Shown in pieces: positions 48,001-59,711 of a stretch of DNA of 64,000 nucleotides (position 1 is the stretch's first letter; each line of letters starts with the position of its first letter). This DNA comes from Harmonia axyridis (Eukaryota > Arthropoda > Insecta > Coleoptera > Coccinellidae), in contig NC_059505.1 in assembly GCF_914767665.1 (NCBI RefSeq), positions 42,157,506 to 42,221,505 of the forward strand, given 5' to 3'. The notes beneath the pieces were generated by a model that saw only the letters and a program-made list of their open reading frames with translations, was not told the origin of the DNA and made no database searches. The position numbers and the translations under genes are program-made.

Positions 48001-51000
48001 TTTTATTTATCCACAAGTTAATCTTGTGGCATTACATTTTAAATAAGATTTCTGGACGTCCAATTTTCGATGACTTTTTTCAACATTTGTGGCCGTATAT
48101 CGGCAATAACACGGCGAATGTTGTCTTCCAAATGGTCAAGGGTTTGTGGCTTATCCGCATAGACCAATGACTTTACATAGCCCCACAGAAAGTAGTCTAG
48201 CGGTGTTAAATCACAAGATCTTGGAGGCCAATTCACAGGTCCAAAACGTGAAATTAGGCGGTCACCAAACGTGTCTTTCAATAAATCGATTGTGGCACGA
48301 GCTGCGTGACATGTTGCGCCGTCTTGTTGGAACCACAGCTCCTGGACATCATGGTTGTTCAATTCAGGGATGAAAAAGTTAGTAATCATGGCTCTATACC
48401 GATCACCATTGCCTGTAACGTTCTGGCCATCATCGTTTTTGAAGAAGTACGGACCAATGATTCCACCAGCCCATAAAGCGCACCAAACAGTCAGATTTTC
48501 TGGATGTAACGGTGTTTCGACATACACTTGAGGATTAGCTTCACTCCAAATGCGGCAGTTTTGTTTGTTGACGTAGCCATTCAACCAGAAGTGCGCTTCA
48601 TCGCTAAACAAAATTCGCTTATGAAAATCGGGAACAACGGCAATCTCATTTTGCACTATTTGCAAGCGTTGTTCAGGCGTGATGAATTGCCAAACCAAAC
48701 TGAGAATATATCACTTAACAGCTGTTGAATCGGTCTCCATCTTGAACAGTAATGCCAACTTAAAGTTATATACCTCGAAAAAAAACACCCTATACAATTT
48801 CCATGTTGTGTAATAATAATATTTCTATGCAGCTCCGTCCAACTGTTGGGCGATCTCCTCTACCGTATTTCCGGTGTCACCGGAAAGATGAGCACAGAAA
48901 CAGCTAGCGAAGATGACAATTTCGGAACAGAACAATCGCACTACGCCATCATCAATTCTTTAGGGGAGGAGAGGCGAAACAGAGTGTTAGCTGGTCTTTA
49001 CATGGGTAGATCAGACGTTGCGCTGATGGTACGCCAGGCGGCGCTGCACGTCTGGAAGGTAGTGGTTACCAACACTCCTAGAACGTTGAGGGAAATACTA
49101 CCAACCTTGTTCGGTTTATTGTTAGGTAAGATCAAAGTTGATACCTTTGAACGATAAAATATTAACATTAACTTCGTTTCTTCAGGTTGTCTAGCCAGCG
49201 ATAGCTTTGACAAACGTCAAGTAGCAGCCAGGACGCTCGGTGACTTGGTTAGGAAACTTGGGGAAAGGGTTCTACCAGAGATTATACCCATATTGGAGAG
49301 GGGTTTGCAATCGGAACGGCCCGATCAGAGACAGGGTGTCTGTATCGGTTTGTCCGAAATCATGTTTTCCACATCCAGGGATATGGTGTTGACCTTCGTC
49401 AACTCTCTGGTGCCAACCGTAAGGAAGGCGCTTTGCGATCCCCTTCCTGAAGTTAGAGAAGCTGCTGCTAGGACGTTTGACTCCCTACATTCTACTGTAG
49501 GCACTAGAGCTCTAGACGACATACTTCCGACAATGTTGAACCAACTGGTAAGTTTGGATATTGACGCATCTTTCTAGGTTATGGCAATAAAAGTAAGTCT
49601 GGCATTGTTTTACTCCTGTCATTTCTTGTTTTCAGAACGATGATGATCCGGAGGTAGTAGAATGCACCCTGGATGGTTTGAGGCAGGTGATGGCTATCAA
49701 ATCAAGGGTGGTCTTGCCTTATTTGGTCCCTCAACTGACTGCACCACCCGCAAATACCAAGGCCTTGTCGATTTTGGCCTCAGTAGCGGGAGAGTCCTTG
49801 AATAAGTATCTACCCAGGATCCTACCGGCTCTGCAGGTCGCTCTCTCTTCGTCTAAAGGAACTCCTGAGGAAGCTCAGGTACTCTTGGTTTACTTTATCT
49901 TGAAATAGTCCTCTTTTACGCTAAATTTTTTTTCAGCAAATGGAATATTGTACTGCGGTCGTTTTGTCCATTGTCGACGAATCCGGAGTGAGAATCGTAA
50001 TAGACACCATGTTGGAAAATACCAAAAACGAAGACCCCAACAACAGGATAGCTGCAGCTACCTTATTGTGCGCCTTTTGCGCCAATTCTAAGGCTCAATA
50101 CCAAATGCATGTGCCTCAATTGTTGAGAGGACTGATCCTCCTATGCACCGATAATAATCAAGAAGTACTGAAGATGGCGTTCGAGGCCTTAAGCGCGATC
50201 ACAAAGGTATAATGTTGGCACAAATGAGAGATCAATAGGCTTAACCTCGTTTTTTTTTTTCAGAACCTCGACTCCAAACAGCTCGCCACCTACGTTCAGG
50301 ATGTGCGTCTAGCAGTTCGTTACGCTATGTCTGATCTTAAAGGCACGTCGGATGTTCTTCCAGGTTTTTGCCTGGCCAAGGGTATTTCTCCCATCTTGCC
50401 CATATTCAGAGAGGCCATTTTGAACGGGGACAACGACGAGAAGGAATTGGCCACCCTGACTTTGGGAGAGGTCATAAGGGTGACCAGCAGCACCGCTCTG
50501 CAACAGAATGTGATCGCCATAACCGGACCTCTGATCAGGATTTTGGGAGACCGTTTCACACCCAACATCAAGATTGCTGTGCTCGACACGCTGGCTGTGT
50601 TGTTGTCCAAGGTACGTATATCGCAATTTCATGATTTGATGAGATTAAATTTATCTTTTCTCTAATTTTGCGGCAAATCTGTTTATTCTGCCATAACTTG
50701 TAGAACATAATCGGCCAGGAACATCTCAGATTCACACAGATTTTATGGTTATATTTTATTATTTTATGTTGGTATTCGGAACTCTCCTGTCACGGATTTA
50801 TCTTTCATCTGTCAAATTTGTGACGATGAAAAACCAACATTTTGCAATGCAAAAATCACTATATGATGCCCATTAATGTCGATAAAAATTCATTGAATTA
50901 AAAAAAAGTATATTAATTGAATAGAAAGCTCATTCTAACACAAGTTTATTCAAAAACTTGCCACTTCGTGACTCGTTTTTGTATTTTGAACTTGTGGAAG

Positions 51001-54000
51001 AATTTTTTTTTGGGATTTATATTACTTTTTTGTTTGTTTATTCGAATCATAGAATAATAAACATAAATAGAGGAAGTATACACAATTTTTACGTGTCCCC
51101 CGACTTGGTTGGATTACGTTGTCGGATTGTGTTATATTTTCAAATCCACAATTTTACTATCTCATTATGAATGTATATTTTTGCTGAGGTTTTTATCTGT
51201 TCTCTTGTATCATACGTTGAAATGTATGATGCCCCGTTGCATTTCCTCTGCTAATATTTATTAGAGATAAGCGAGTGATAAAGATATCAAACAGTGCTCT
51301 CTGAGGAATTTTCAAGTTCAATATCACATAGTTCAAGGCTGAACTATGGTTTTTAAAGGGTTTATTCTTTCTGAAGTTTATAATTATTGAAGGATTTGAA
51401 TTTTCAGTGATGATTTCTATCAGCATATTTAAATTTACTTTCTGAATTTGAAATTGGCAGGTCGCATGTTTAGCGGCATCTGCCGGTGTAGTTAAGATTA
51501 GGCATTCCATACACTACAAGATTTCAAAAACTGTACTCCTGTGTTTTCGGTTCCTCTGTTTTTGCCTTGGGTGACCTAGACCTTCCTGTCTTTGTTTTAA
51601 CTAAAGTCTCCCTGTTCGGTCTCAGTGGAGTGAAGCGTGTGTCCCTCGTTTTCTCTTCCCTCAAATATAATAGCGAAATATTTTTATTATTGCTATAAGA
51701 TTATATGATGACAAACCAAGATATAAAAAAGGTCACTTTGGAACAACTTTTAATAGAAACTAGAGAGGTAAAGAATTGTATATCTGCATCGGAAGTAAGA
51801 CTTTGATTGAATTTAGAGGATTTGGAGTGTTCCAAGGAACAAAATAAAGTAAATAGTGCACCAGGTACTCCTACAATTAGGAATAGTAATCAAACGCTGG
51901 TGGAAACTGGATACAAACCGGTAAATTTGGCTCCTGGACCATCGACCATTAATGAAGGAAAACGTGTGAAAAAAATATTGACACCACATTTGGCAAAACA
52001 CAAAAATCAATTTTTGACTAAAAAGAAGTCACCCTCAAAAGAAAACGTTGGTGGCATAAAGGAATCATCCCCAAAAGAAAACTTTGGTGGAATGAAACTT
52101 CGACATAAGTCAACGACAGACAAATATAAATTCATAGTATTGCCGAAAAAAAAAAATTAAAATAAAAAAAAATAAAAAATTATAATAACAATAGCATAAT
52201 TCTGATATGAATCTACATCATCTAAAAAGATAAAATTAAATCAATAAATAAAAAAAAATAATTATTATTCGTATGATAAACTTATTATTTAAAAAAAAAA
52301 CATATATATGTATATGAATAAGTTGAGTACACATTATGAAGTAAAGAAGAAGAAAAGTAAATTTCAGATACTAAAAACAGAAAATTAAAAACTTAACTCA
52401 AGTTACGCTTAGTATTTGTAATTGTTGCTATGAATCTGTTTATCAGAGACGAATATATTATTATTATTACATATTTTTGGCCACAAATATGTAAAAAATT
52501 CTACAGCCTTAAAGAAACACGAATTAACAACTAACCATGGGTTCGACTTCAACAATTATGAAATCTTACACAAAAAAACCAACAGCAAAATTAGTACTTT
52601 TCTGGAAATGATTCACATTCAAAAGGAAAAAAACTCTATAAACGACAGAACCGACCTGAAAAATTTAGCAAAAATTTACCATAACATCCTGCAATAATAT
52701 AGAGAGACATCTGTGACTACACTTGCAAAACAAAATCAAAATGAAATGAAAACTTCAATAATATATTTATTAATATAGATAGATAAACATAGATGGCAAT
52801 TCAGGTGATATATTGGAGAACTACGTGGTCAAGAATAAAACAAATCAATTTTTATTTGACATTAAAGTACTTGTAAAGTTTTTATTAAAGGAATATTGCT
52901 AGACTAGTAAGTGAGCATAGACATAAGGAAAAAAAATGAATAATAACCAATTTTTATTATATTTTAGATGTTGATGTCCAACTGTAATAATATACAATCT
53001 TGAAAAAGGCTTATTTTACGCCGAAACATATGTTGATTTCACTGAATAAAATGTATAGATTTGAATTTTAATGTGCTCTAAACCCAAGAAAATTACACTT
53101 TCAATAGATATATTGAATGAAATATATTTATTTGAGTTATTCCCGATTAAATACGCAAATTTCAATATTTGGAATCCGATATTTTTCCTAATTATCGAAT
53201 TTATAATAAGCAGAATATTTATTATTTTCTGTATCTATCTACTAAAATCCAAGGTTTGGCTACTTTTGCTCTTCTAGTGTCATCGGTTGTTTCATGTCGT
53301 TTGGCGCGCTTGAAGTTCGTTTTCTGAATTTCTGATATATTTAGGTATTTATTTCAATATATTTTGAGTCAATATGAAACGTTGATTCTCTATGGCATAT
53401 AAGAAGTGCGTTCTTTATGGAGAAACTCGCGAATTGAGTGAAATATCGTAACACTGATATGTCTTCATTTCCGCGCGCTTTGTCAAATTTGATAGTTCAT
53501 GTTGGGGACAAAATTTGCTCACTGAAAATGACATATTCTCCCTCTATCTACGTTTATTACTCCGAGGTTTCAACTAATTTCAACTATTAGAACAATTATA
53601 AACGATCAATTATTACAGACTTTGTTCATTTCAATTTCCAGGTGGGAATACTCATGAAACAGTTCTTGCCTCAGTTACAAACCACTTTTATTAAAGCATT
53701 AAGTGATTCCACAAGAATGGTCAGGATGAAGGCTTCGGCCGCTTTGAGCCATTTGATCAAGATACATCTCAGACCTGATCCTGTTTTCACCGAAATTCAC
53801 AACCTTGTTCAGAGAACAGAGGATCCAGCTATAAGGTATGGCATACTTCCTTCTAACTAATGAATAATTTGAGAGAATTCGAAAAATCTGTCAAATGATC
53901 GGCAGATACAAAAACGAATCAAACGAATCAATTTTCATCGTTTTAGGGAAACGGCACTGAGTGCAATGAGAGGTGTAATATCCAATGGCGGTGACAAACT

Positions 54001-56735
54001 GGCCGATCCCATTAAAAAACAAATGTTGGCGACACTGAGGCAACTAGATCATTTTTGGAAGAACGATGAGGTCTCGAGACTATGTGCGGCTGGTTGTCTT
54101 GGAGTATTGTGCCAGTGGCTCAACCCCGAAGACCTGAATCAGATATTGACGCAAGAAATTTTATGTAAGTTGAAGATATAAAAGGTCGATACATGATTAA
54201 TCTTGGAAATTTTTCACTCCAGGTGAGGACAGATCTTCTCCGATCGATGGACACACTGCAGCTTTGGTTTTGTCCGTTATAATCAAGGAATCGGCTGCTA
54301 AATTATGGGAGACTTACCAATCTGAAATAATAGCACAGTTACTTTATTGTCTAGTTCATAAAGAGACCCAAGTTGTTATGGTGGCAATAAGAACTTGCGG
54401 CTATCTTTTCAAGTATCTAGTACAGAATAATTTGGCTGTGCCGCAGAATCTTCTTTCTGCGTTAGTTAGGGTGAGTACCTTATCGTTGCCGTGGCGGCCG
54501 TTTGGCTGATATCTTTGCCATAATTAATAGCACACCTTCCTTTTTGCGATGAAATACACATCCATTGATTTCGCTTTAAATACAGGGTGATTCACGGGGA
54601 TGGCCTATTAGATGTTATACCGGAAACAGACTACTACTTCCTTATTTCAAATGGCACACCCAGTATATTATTGCATCATTAGATAGTTTTTTTGACGACA
54701 ATTTCGGCAATATGCCATACCTTGGGTGAAAACTCAACGGTTCATGAGTTAATGGGATTCTTGTGAAAAAATTGTGGCGATAAGTACTCGCATTTTTTTG
54801 AATTTTTCGGCAGCAATAGCTTTTTTCAAAATAATTTTTTGCTTTTTCGATTCTGCGAATACGTAGTATTATGAGACTGTTTGCGGTTTGAACCAAACAT
54901 GTATAGGATGTTCATAAGAAGATCATGAACTTGGACAAATCAAATTCATCAAAACACAAGTTTTTCAAATTAGAACCTATATTTTTCATTATTTCAGTCG
55001 ATTCTACATACAAAAATAGTGGGGGTTACTTAAGTAAACCCTATACCGGAAAAGAATACTTAAAGAGTTATTGAGGAAGAACTTTAAATGAGGAAAAACC
55101 GCAATTCCTCACTGTGTGAAGTAGTCTGTGACTTCCGGAAAATACAGAAAGAAAATAAAATTCGATGTTTGGATAACTAAATTTTGCATTTCATGAATTA
55201 TAATTAATTTTTCGTTGGGATTGTTAAGAAATCCCTTAACCAATAGTATTTTCAATTACGAATAATTCATTAAAATTCTTGAAATGTCGAATTTAGTTAT
55301 TTAAACGTTGAATTTTAGTTTCTTTCTTTGTTTTCCGGAAGTCACAGACTACTCCACACAGTTATAAATTGCGGTTTTTCCTCATTTGAAGTTCCTCCTC
55401 AATAACTCTGAAAGTACCTGTTCATTTTAGGTTTAGGGTTTGCTTAAGTAACCCCCACTATTTTTGTACGTAGAATCGATTGAAATGATAAAAAATATAG
55501 GTTCTAATTTGAAAACCTTGAGTTTTGATGAATTTGAGTTGTCCAAGTTCATGATCTTCTTATAAACACCCTGTACATTTTTGGTCCAAACCGCAAACAT
55601 AATACTACGTATTTGAATAAATTGTTGAGTTTTTACCCAAAGTATGGCATATTTCCGAAATTGTCATCAAAAAAGCTATCTAATGATGCAATAAAATACT
55701 GGGTGTGCCATTTGAAATAAGGAAGTAATAGTCTGTTTCCGGTATAACCGGAAGTTGTGAGGATCTGAAAATATTTTAGGGAGAAAGACCATTGTCTCAA
55801 ACCACAATATGCAAATTTTCAGCACAAAATTATAATTAGTTTTCCTTAAACGTCTAATAGGCCATCCCGGTGAATCACCCTGTATAGACTTTATTTTTTA
55901 TATCAAAATAAAACTTCTTATTGGATGGAAAACCATTCATAAGAAGATTAAGGTGTTACCGTTAGCAGTAAATCTAGTTGGGGTAGCACTTTTTGTATTT
56001 TTTGTTAGTTAGTATCCTATTTATCTTACAATCTGAGAATGAGAGCATCATTTCAAATTATTTATTTATCCAATGATTATATCAAAGATCCTTTTCACAA
56101 AATTATACAAAAAGAAAAATTCCAGTACTAACAAATTTAATAACACAAATACAGCAATATGAAATGAAAAACAGTTTCTTGCAAATATAAGAACACACAA
56201 ATTTAGCATCAGAAAAATGGATTTTCATTAGAAATAACGATTAACAATCGACCTTAGCTCTTTCTTAAACATTCTCAAATTATTAGTATGTAGCGCAGCT
56301 GTGGGAACAACAATTTTGTTCCACTTTCTACTTAACCTAAAAATGGCTGAGCCATAAATATAATTTCTATTTTTCCCGTTTCAGATTACAAATAGGGGTG
56401 AAAACGAAGTGAAACAGCATTTCGCCAGAGTTTGCATGTTCCTCGCTAAGAACGTGCCAACTGAAACATGGACGGATGACCTACTCAAACACGTGCTTCC
56501 AACTTTGGTGATGGGAACCAAGGAAAAAAATATGTATGTAAAGGCCAATTCCGAGATAGCCCTAATTGCTATTTTGAGACTGAGAGAGGGAACAGGTGTT
56601 CAAACGAAGTGCATGAAAGTATTGGACGAGGGTGCAAGAGAGTCGCTGAATGATGTTGTGGTCAGAGTTCTTAAGAAAGTTGCTCTACAGCCCGAAGGAA
56701 AGGAAGAGGAACTAGATGAAACACTACTGACTTGA
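39100..56735 (+). CDS. GCN1: eIF2-alpha kinase activator GCN1 (HEAT-repeat ribosome sensor)
   Basis: A giant cytosolic HEAT-repeat protein that binds stalled or collided ribosomes and activates GCN2, starting the eIF2-alpha/ATF4 response. I trace about 34 coding exons with consistent phases, mostly split by 50-70 bp introns. Exon 1 is only MGDKR (39100-39114), spliced to LSKALKDLPYRVQTASLKER. Other anchors are SVEHKELLALDA (42.3 kb), KESKAYSYKEQLEELQLRRE (42.85), KYGERKGAAYGLAG (45.9), FVHFIDAPSLALIMPVVQRA (46.8), TRKMAAQIIGNMYSLTDQKD (46.9), the RWD-binding/eEF3-like core to GVTGKMSTETASEDDNFGTE (48.9), and SRVVLPYLVPQLTAPPANT (49.7). The gene ends EELDETLLT (56735). Near 44.6 kb the phase needs the acceptor at TTTCAG (exon from 44595, NQTSGRVQS). 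Large introns hold a mariner (47.9), a split MITE (50.6-53.6) and a palindrome (54.6). Family length is roughly kept; I did not count residues exactly. Confidence 0.95.
42036..42152. repeat. 20 bp minisatellite in a GCN1 intron
   Basis: About six tandem units of ATAATGTCACAATGACAGCC, the last ones drifting to AAAATGTCACAATGACAATC. Each unit contains the inverted pair TGTCA...TGACA. It lies in the intron between the exon ending DSPAVK and the exon starting STIERRL. Confidence 0.9.
47928..48791 (-). mobile_element. DD41D-type mariner element copy 2, antisense in a GCN1 intron
   Basis: The ends AGGGTGGTTTTTTT and AAAAAAAACACCCT, with ~40 bp imperfect inverted repeats including AACTTTAA, sit at TA target bases. 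It fills most of the intron between the exons ending WRIRY and starting SVQLLGDLL, in the orientation opposite to GCN1. It is the same family as 10265-11182. At 864 bp it is shorter than a complete element of this type (about 1.3 kb) because an internal stretch is missing. Confidence 0.9.
48039..48698 (-). pseudogene. mariner transposase with intact catalytic core but deleted N-terminus
   Basis: An uninterrupted frame of 219 codons. It starts near TPEQRLQIVQ and jumps directly to EIAVVPDFHKRILFSDEAHF, so the helix-turn-helix region between is gone. The catalytic aspartates are present: SDEAHFWLNG, QQDGATCHAA and LTPLDYFLWG, with 41 residues between the last two. A ~33-base deletion near 48055 alters the very C-terminus (WTSRNLI against WTSRLDYIRAS in the other copy). 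Without the DNA-binding region it is presumably not a working transposase, although the core frame is still open. Confidence 0.8.
50672..50860. repeat. repeat D fragment (shared with 57.0 kb)
   Basis: TTATTCTGCCATAACTTGTA, CACAGATTTTATGGTT, TTATGTTGGTATTCGGAACT and CTCCTGTCACGGATTTATC match, with small differences, the sequence at 57040-57215 downstream of GCN1. The copy here lacks the inverted arms present there. Confidence 0.7.
50935..51010. repeat. hairpin repeat shared with 14.3 kb
   Basis: On the reverse strand the run of ATTCTTCCACAAGTTCAAAA, ACAAAAACGAGTCACGAAGTG and GCAAGTTTTTGAATAAAC matches 14300-14375. The core CGAG-CCAC-GAA-GTGG-CGAG folds on itself. Confidence 0.7.
51051..51182. 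mobile_element. MITE-A copy 4, left part (split)
   Basis: It matches the MITE-A left end (AGAATAATAAACATAAATAG) through TGTCCCC to ATGAATGTATATT, where the match stops and unrelated DNA begins. The continuation of the MITE is found at 53104. Confidence 0.85.
51183..53103 (+). mobile_element. ~1.9 kb insertion splitting MITE-A copy 4
   Basis: This DNA separates the two halves of a MITE-A copy, so it arrived after the MITE. TATATT occurs at both junctions and may be the target-site duplication. It has a more balanced upstream part (51540-51660), an open frame with one stop (separate entry) and a long A-rich tract (52140-52310). Near 53010 is a GGC...GCCGAAACAT hairpin resembling sequences found at the ends of insect retroelements. 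A truncated non-LTR retroelement is my preferred reading, not proven. Confidence 0.6.
51705..52160 (+). pseudogene. lysine-rich open frame with one in-frame stop, ORF1-like
   Basis: ATGATG at 51705 opens MMTNQDIKKVTLEQLLIETR. The frame reaches a TGA after SEVRL and continues in the same frame through NLEDLECSKEQNKVNSAP to TDKYKFIVLPKKKN (stop 52160). The first part looks like a short amphipathic helix; the rest is basic with repeated SPSKENVGGIK / SPKENFGGMK. This is the kind of N-terminal region seen in LINE ORF1/gag-like proteins, but no zinc knuckle or enzymatic domain is present. It lies inside the insertion in a GCN1 intron. Confidence 0.45.
53104..53562. mobile_element. MITE-A copy 4, right part (split)
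   Basis: It resumes at TATTGAATGAAATATATTTA and runs to the MITE-A right end (CTCTATCTACGTTTATTACTC). With 51051-51182 it accounts for a whole MITE-A. It ends about 80 bp before the GCN1 exon starting VGILMKQFLPQL. Confidence 0.85.
54581..55884. mobile_element. 1.3 kb palindromic foldback element in a GCN1 intron
   Basis: The left arm starts TACAGGGTGATTCACGGGGA and the right arm ends TCCCGGTGAATCACCCTGTA. The arms match over roughly 500-600 bp, passing GGCACACCCAGTAT, CATGAACTTGGACAA, GTGGGGGTTACTTAAG and AGTCACAGACTACT towards a centre near 55230. The left arm lacks about 110 bp that the right arm keeps (CAACTTCCGG...TTAAACG region). Internal ACACCCTGTACA words suggest nested or composite origin. 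It lies in the last large GCN1 intron (54472-56385). An interrupted relative is in lipase intron 1. Confidence 0.9.
55885..56385. other. remainder of the last GCN1 intron
   Basis: AT-rich, no feature recognised. It ends in the acceptor TTTTTCCCGTTTCAG before the final exon. Confidence 0.5.
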
Positions 56736-57000
56736 TCATTTGGGTACCTTCTTCATATTCAGATGCAAGAACTAATTCATCATATATTCATATTTCCGAT
56801 GTCGTCTAGTAGAAATCCGTGTTATGATTTGTATTATATGATGTTATATTTAGTTGATATATATCTTGGAATTAATTCTGTTTCTGGATTACATCATTTT
56901 ATTGTGAGAATAAAGTTTTTGTTACATGTACTTTGAAAATTATTTAATGACATTTTGCTAGTATGGCAAAAAAGTACTGAGATTAAATTGATGAAAATAA

Positions 57001-57830
57001 ATGACAAATAGAATATTTTTCTTTAATTCTTTGTCGAATCAGTTCATTCTGCCATACCCTATAGAAAAAAATTACTGGATTTCACATAGATTTTATGGTT
57101 TTATTTCATTTTTATATGTTGGTAGTCCGAACTTTCCGCCACGGCTTTATCTGTCAATTCATCAATTTGCCTTAAAGAAATCAGTTCTGCCAACCAACAC
57201 TCCTGTCACAGATTTATCTATTATCTGTCTAATACGCTCTATTAGTGTGACGTTACACACCGCCATTTTTGGTTCTCCTGTCAGTATTCGGAATCCAAAC
57301 AAATAAATTGTCATTCATATTAGTAAGGTGTCGTTGAAGGAATTGGCTTATTTTGATAAATAAGAGTATTTGAGGAACGATTTCAGTATTAATTGATAGA
57401 CAGAAGGAACGAGGTTAATACCAGTAAGTTTGAATCCTGTATCATTCCCCAGATTTTGTAAAAAGCCGTGTTTATTAGTTGAACTTCAAGTTGGAACTCA
57501 CTGGCATTAATCTCGTAATTTCTGTCTATCAATTAATAGTAAAATCGTTCCTTAAATAACCTTATTTATCAAAATAAGCCAATTTCTTCAACGACAACGT
57601 ACTAATTTGAATGACAATTTGTTTGTTTGGATTCCGAACACTGACAGGAGAACTAAAATGGCGGTGTGTGACGTCATCATTAATAGAGCGTATTTATGAT
57701 ACAGAAAACAGTTCTGCCAACATTTTCCAATGCAAAAATTTCTACCCCAAGTCTCTAGGATGAGTGGATCCTGAGATATAGCCGCTTACCTCGCTTATTT
57801 GTCCACCCTGTACATTTAAGATCTCACGAA
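57001..57830. mobile_element. foldback element with repeat D flank, downstream of GCN1
   Basis: The arms 57235-57432 and 57494-57690 are inverted copies. Outside is CGCTCTATTA with TGACGT(T/C)ACACACCGCCAT; then come CTCCTGTCAGT, GGAATCCAAACAAA, TTGGCTTATTTTGATAAATA, and an inner TTAATTGATAGACAGAA. The centre is about 60 bp. The left flank 57040-57215 is repeat D, shared with a GCN1 intron. No coding capacity. Confidence 0.85.
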
Positions 57831-58194
57831 AATTATAAATAACATACAAAAATCAATTTTAACAATTATTTTATTAGAATTATAAAAATAAAATAAAAAT
57901 CTACAACATTTGCAACTTATATGAGCAGAATTTAAATAGTTATAAATATAATCACATTATATCTTTCAGAATAACAATAACAAATCTCTCAATGATTCAG
58001 ATTAAAGGTAAATATAAAATTTAAAAAAAAATTAAGATAAGAATTACAGCCAAATTAAATTAGTTGCTATACGGAATGTTAAAGCGTATTCTGTTATTTA
58101 CAATATAATTAAATTATTAGCTAATATTTTTCTGATTCAAACTGAATTTCTGAAAAAATTCTACTTGAATCAAGTAAAATATGTGGTCATGCAG
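57831..58194. other. 3' flank of the CLCC1-like gene
   Basis: Very AT-rich, probably containing the 3' untranslated region of the - strand gene. No other feature is seen. Confidence 0.45.
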
Positions 58195-59711
58195 TTATTT
58201 CTGTTCTTTCATGTCATGTTTTTCATCATTGCTTGCAACTATAGCCTTGGATATCTTTTTTGTTGGTATAAATTTAGGTTTTGTTCTGAATTTACAAACT
58301 GAAGTCTTTTTTTGTGCGATGGGTCCTGTAACTATAGTAATTGGCCTATCTCGATTATTAGCTATCAACGTTTTTAAATTCTCCCCAGATATGCAATCTT
58401 GTTGAGATTGGTTATTTCCTATGTGAGGTTTCTTACTTACTTCAAAGTGAAACAAATGAAAAAGATTGAACTTTGGGTATACATCAAGGGTATAAGAACC
58501 AAACATCAGCAATATGATTATCACTAAGACAAAACTGAATATTCCAGCAACAGGTTTCATATACCATGGCATTTCAGCTGAAAAAAATTTGTTTCACTAG
58601 GAAATTCATTAATTCATGTAAGCATATATAATTTTTCCCTGCTAAAATTAAGGATTATCAACTTTTTAGCTAAACTCACACATTAGCGACCACATGAAAG
58701 ATCCAAACCCAGTGCCCAAATGTTTCAGGACATTTATAATAACATCAAACTGGTCACTGATGACACTCAATGGAGTGAAGAAATGAAACGAAGAGCGCTG
58801 AGACATAAGATAATCTCTTTTGTTGTCTTTGCAATCTGTAACAACAAGGAAATTAATTAATAATATTCTTATGTATGTATATTTTTAAATCATTAATACT
58901 CACATCCTGTGAATTTATCGTATATCCAATCAAACCAGCCTAAATTATCAGGATCACAAACTTTATAGTTTTCAAACTCAATAAATTTGTCTATTTCCAC
59001 TATCTATAAAATGATCAATAGTAATTTTTGTTTGAATCTAAGGCATCAATCTCACCTCTAGCTTGGCTTTATATCTCAAGACAAAGTCAGAAAAGTACAC
59101 CAGAGGAAAAAAGAGCTTCATTAATGTTTTCAATTCATAGTTTTGAGGTTGTATTCGCCATAAAATAAAAAGCAAAACTATTAATCCCAACAACAAAAGT
59201 GTATTTCCATCATTTAATGCCAAATATAAGTATTCCCCAATTGTAAAAAAGTATGTACTATAAATACTCTTTACAAGTGATTTATCCAGTACTGTGCTCA
59301 GTTTGCTCAAAACATGAACATCATGTAGATCGGTAGTTACCAAATTCCTTAAAAAATCATAATCATCTATATTTAATTGAATATCAATAACACCCTTATA
59401 AATATCTGAATTCCTATCAAAATGGGTCATACTGGTTATCATAGTTATAAGTTTTTTCAAGTGAGAAGTGCTTTGATCTTTAGAAAATTTGTTATTACAA
59501 TCACAAAATTTTCGATCCTCGTCATCTGTTTTTAATCTAGATTTAATTTTTATGTTCAAGTCGTGGGGATCTATCCATTCTTCTCTAGCATTGGTAACAT
59601 CAGTTAGAGTAACGATTATAAAAAAACAGAGGACTACCTGAAAATGGATTTTAAAGATCTGGTTCAACTTTGAATGACGAAAGTTAACATTACCTTCTCG
59701 TCCAATTTCAT
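58195..59711 (-). CDS. chloride channel CLIC-like protein 1 (CLCC1) homologue
   Basis: A predicted ER membrane protein of the CLCC1/MCLC family. The main exon (from about 59655 down to 59056) encodes a hydrophobic signal (VVLCFFIIVTLTDVTNA), the family mark EEWIDPHDL, a luminal region (NLVTTDLHDVHVLSKLS) and a membrane helix (TLLLLGLIVLLFILWRIQP). The next exons give FENYKVCDPDNLGWFDWIYD and DQFDVIINVLKHLGTGFGSF. The final one has MPWYMKPVAGIFSFVLVIII and a basic tail. The segment LKHLGTGFGSFMWSLMSEMP matches the conserved CLCC1 region before the last helix. Two starts are possible: MKLDEK (59711) spliced over a 57 bp intron, or the continuous MNQIFKIHFQ (59667). I prefer the former because its intron is typical and in phase. 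The sequence is divergent and shorter than vertebrate CLCC1. Confidence 0.8.
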
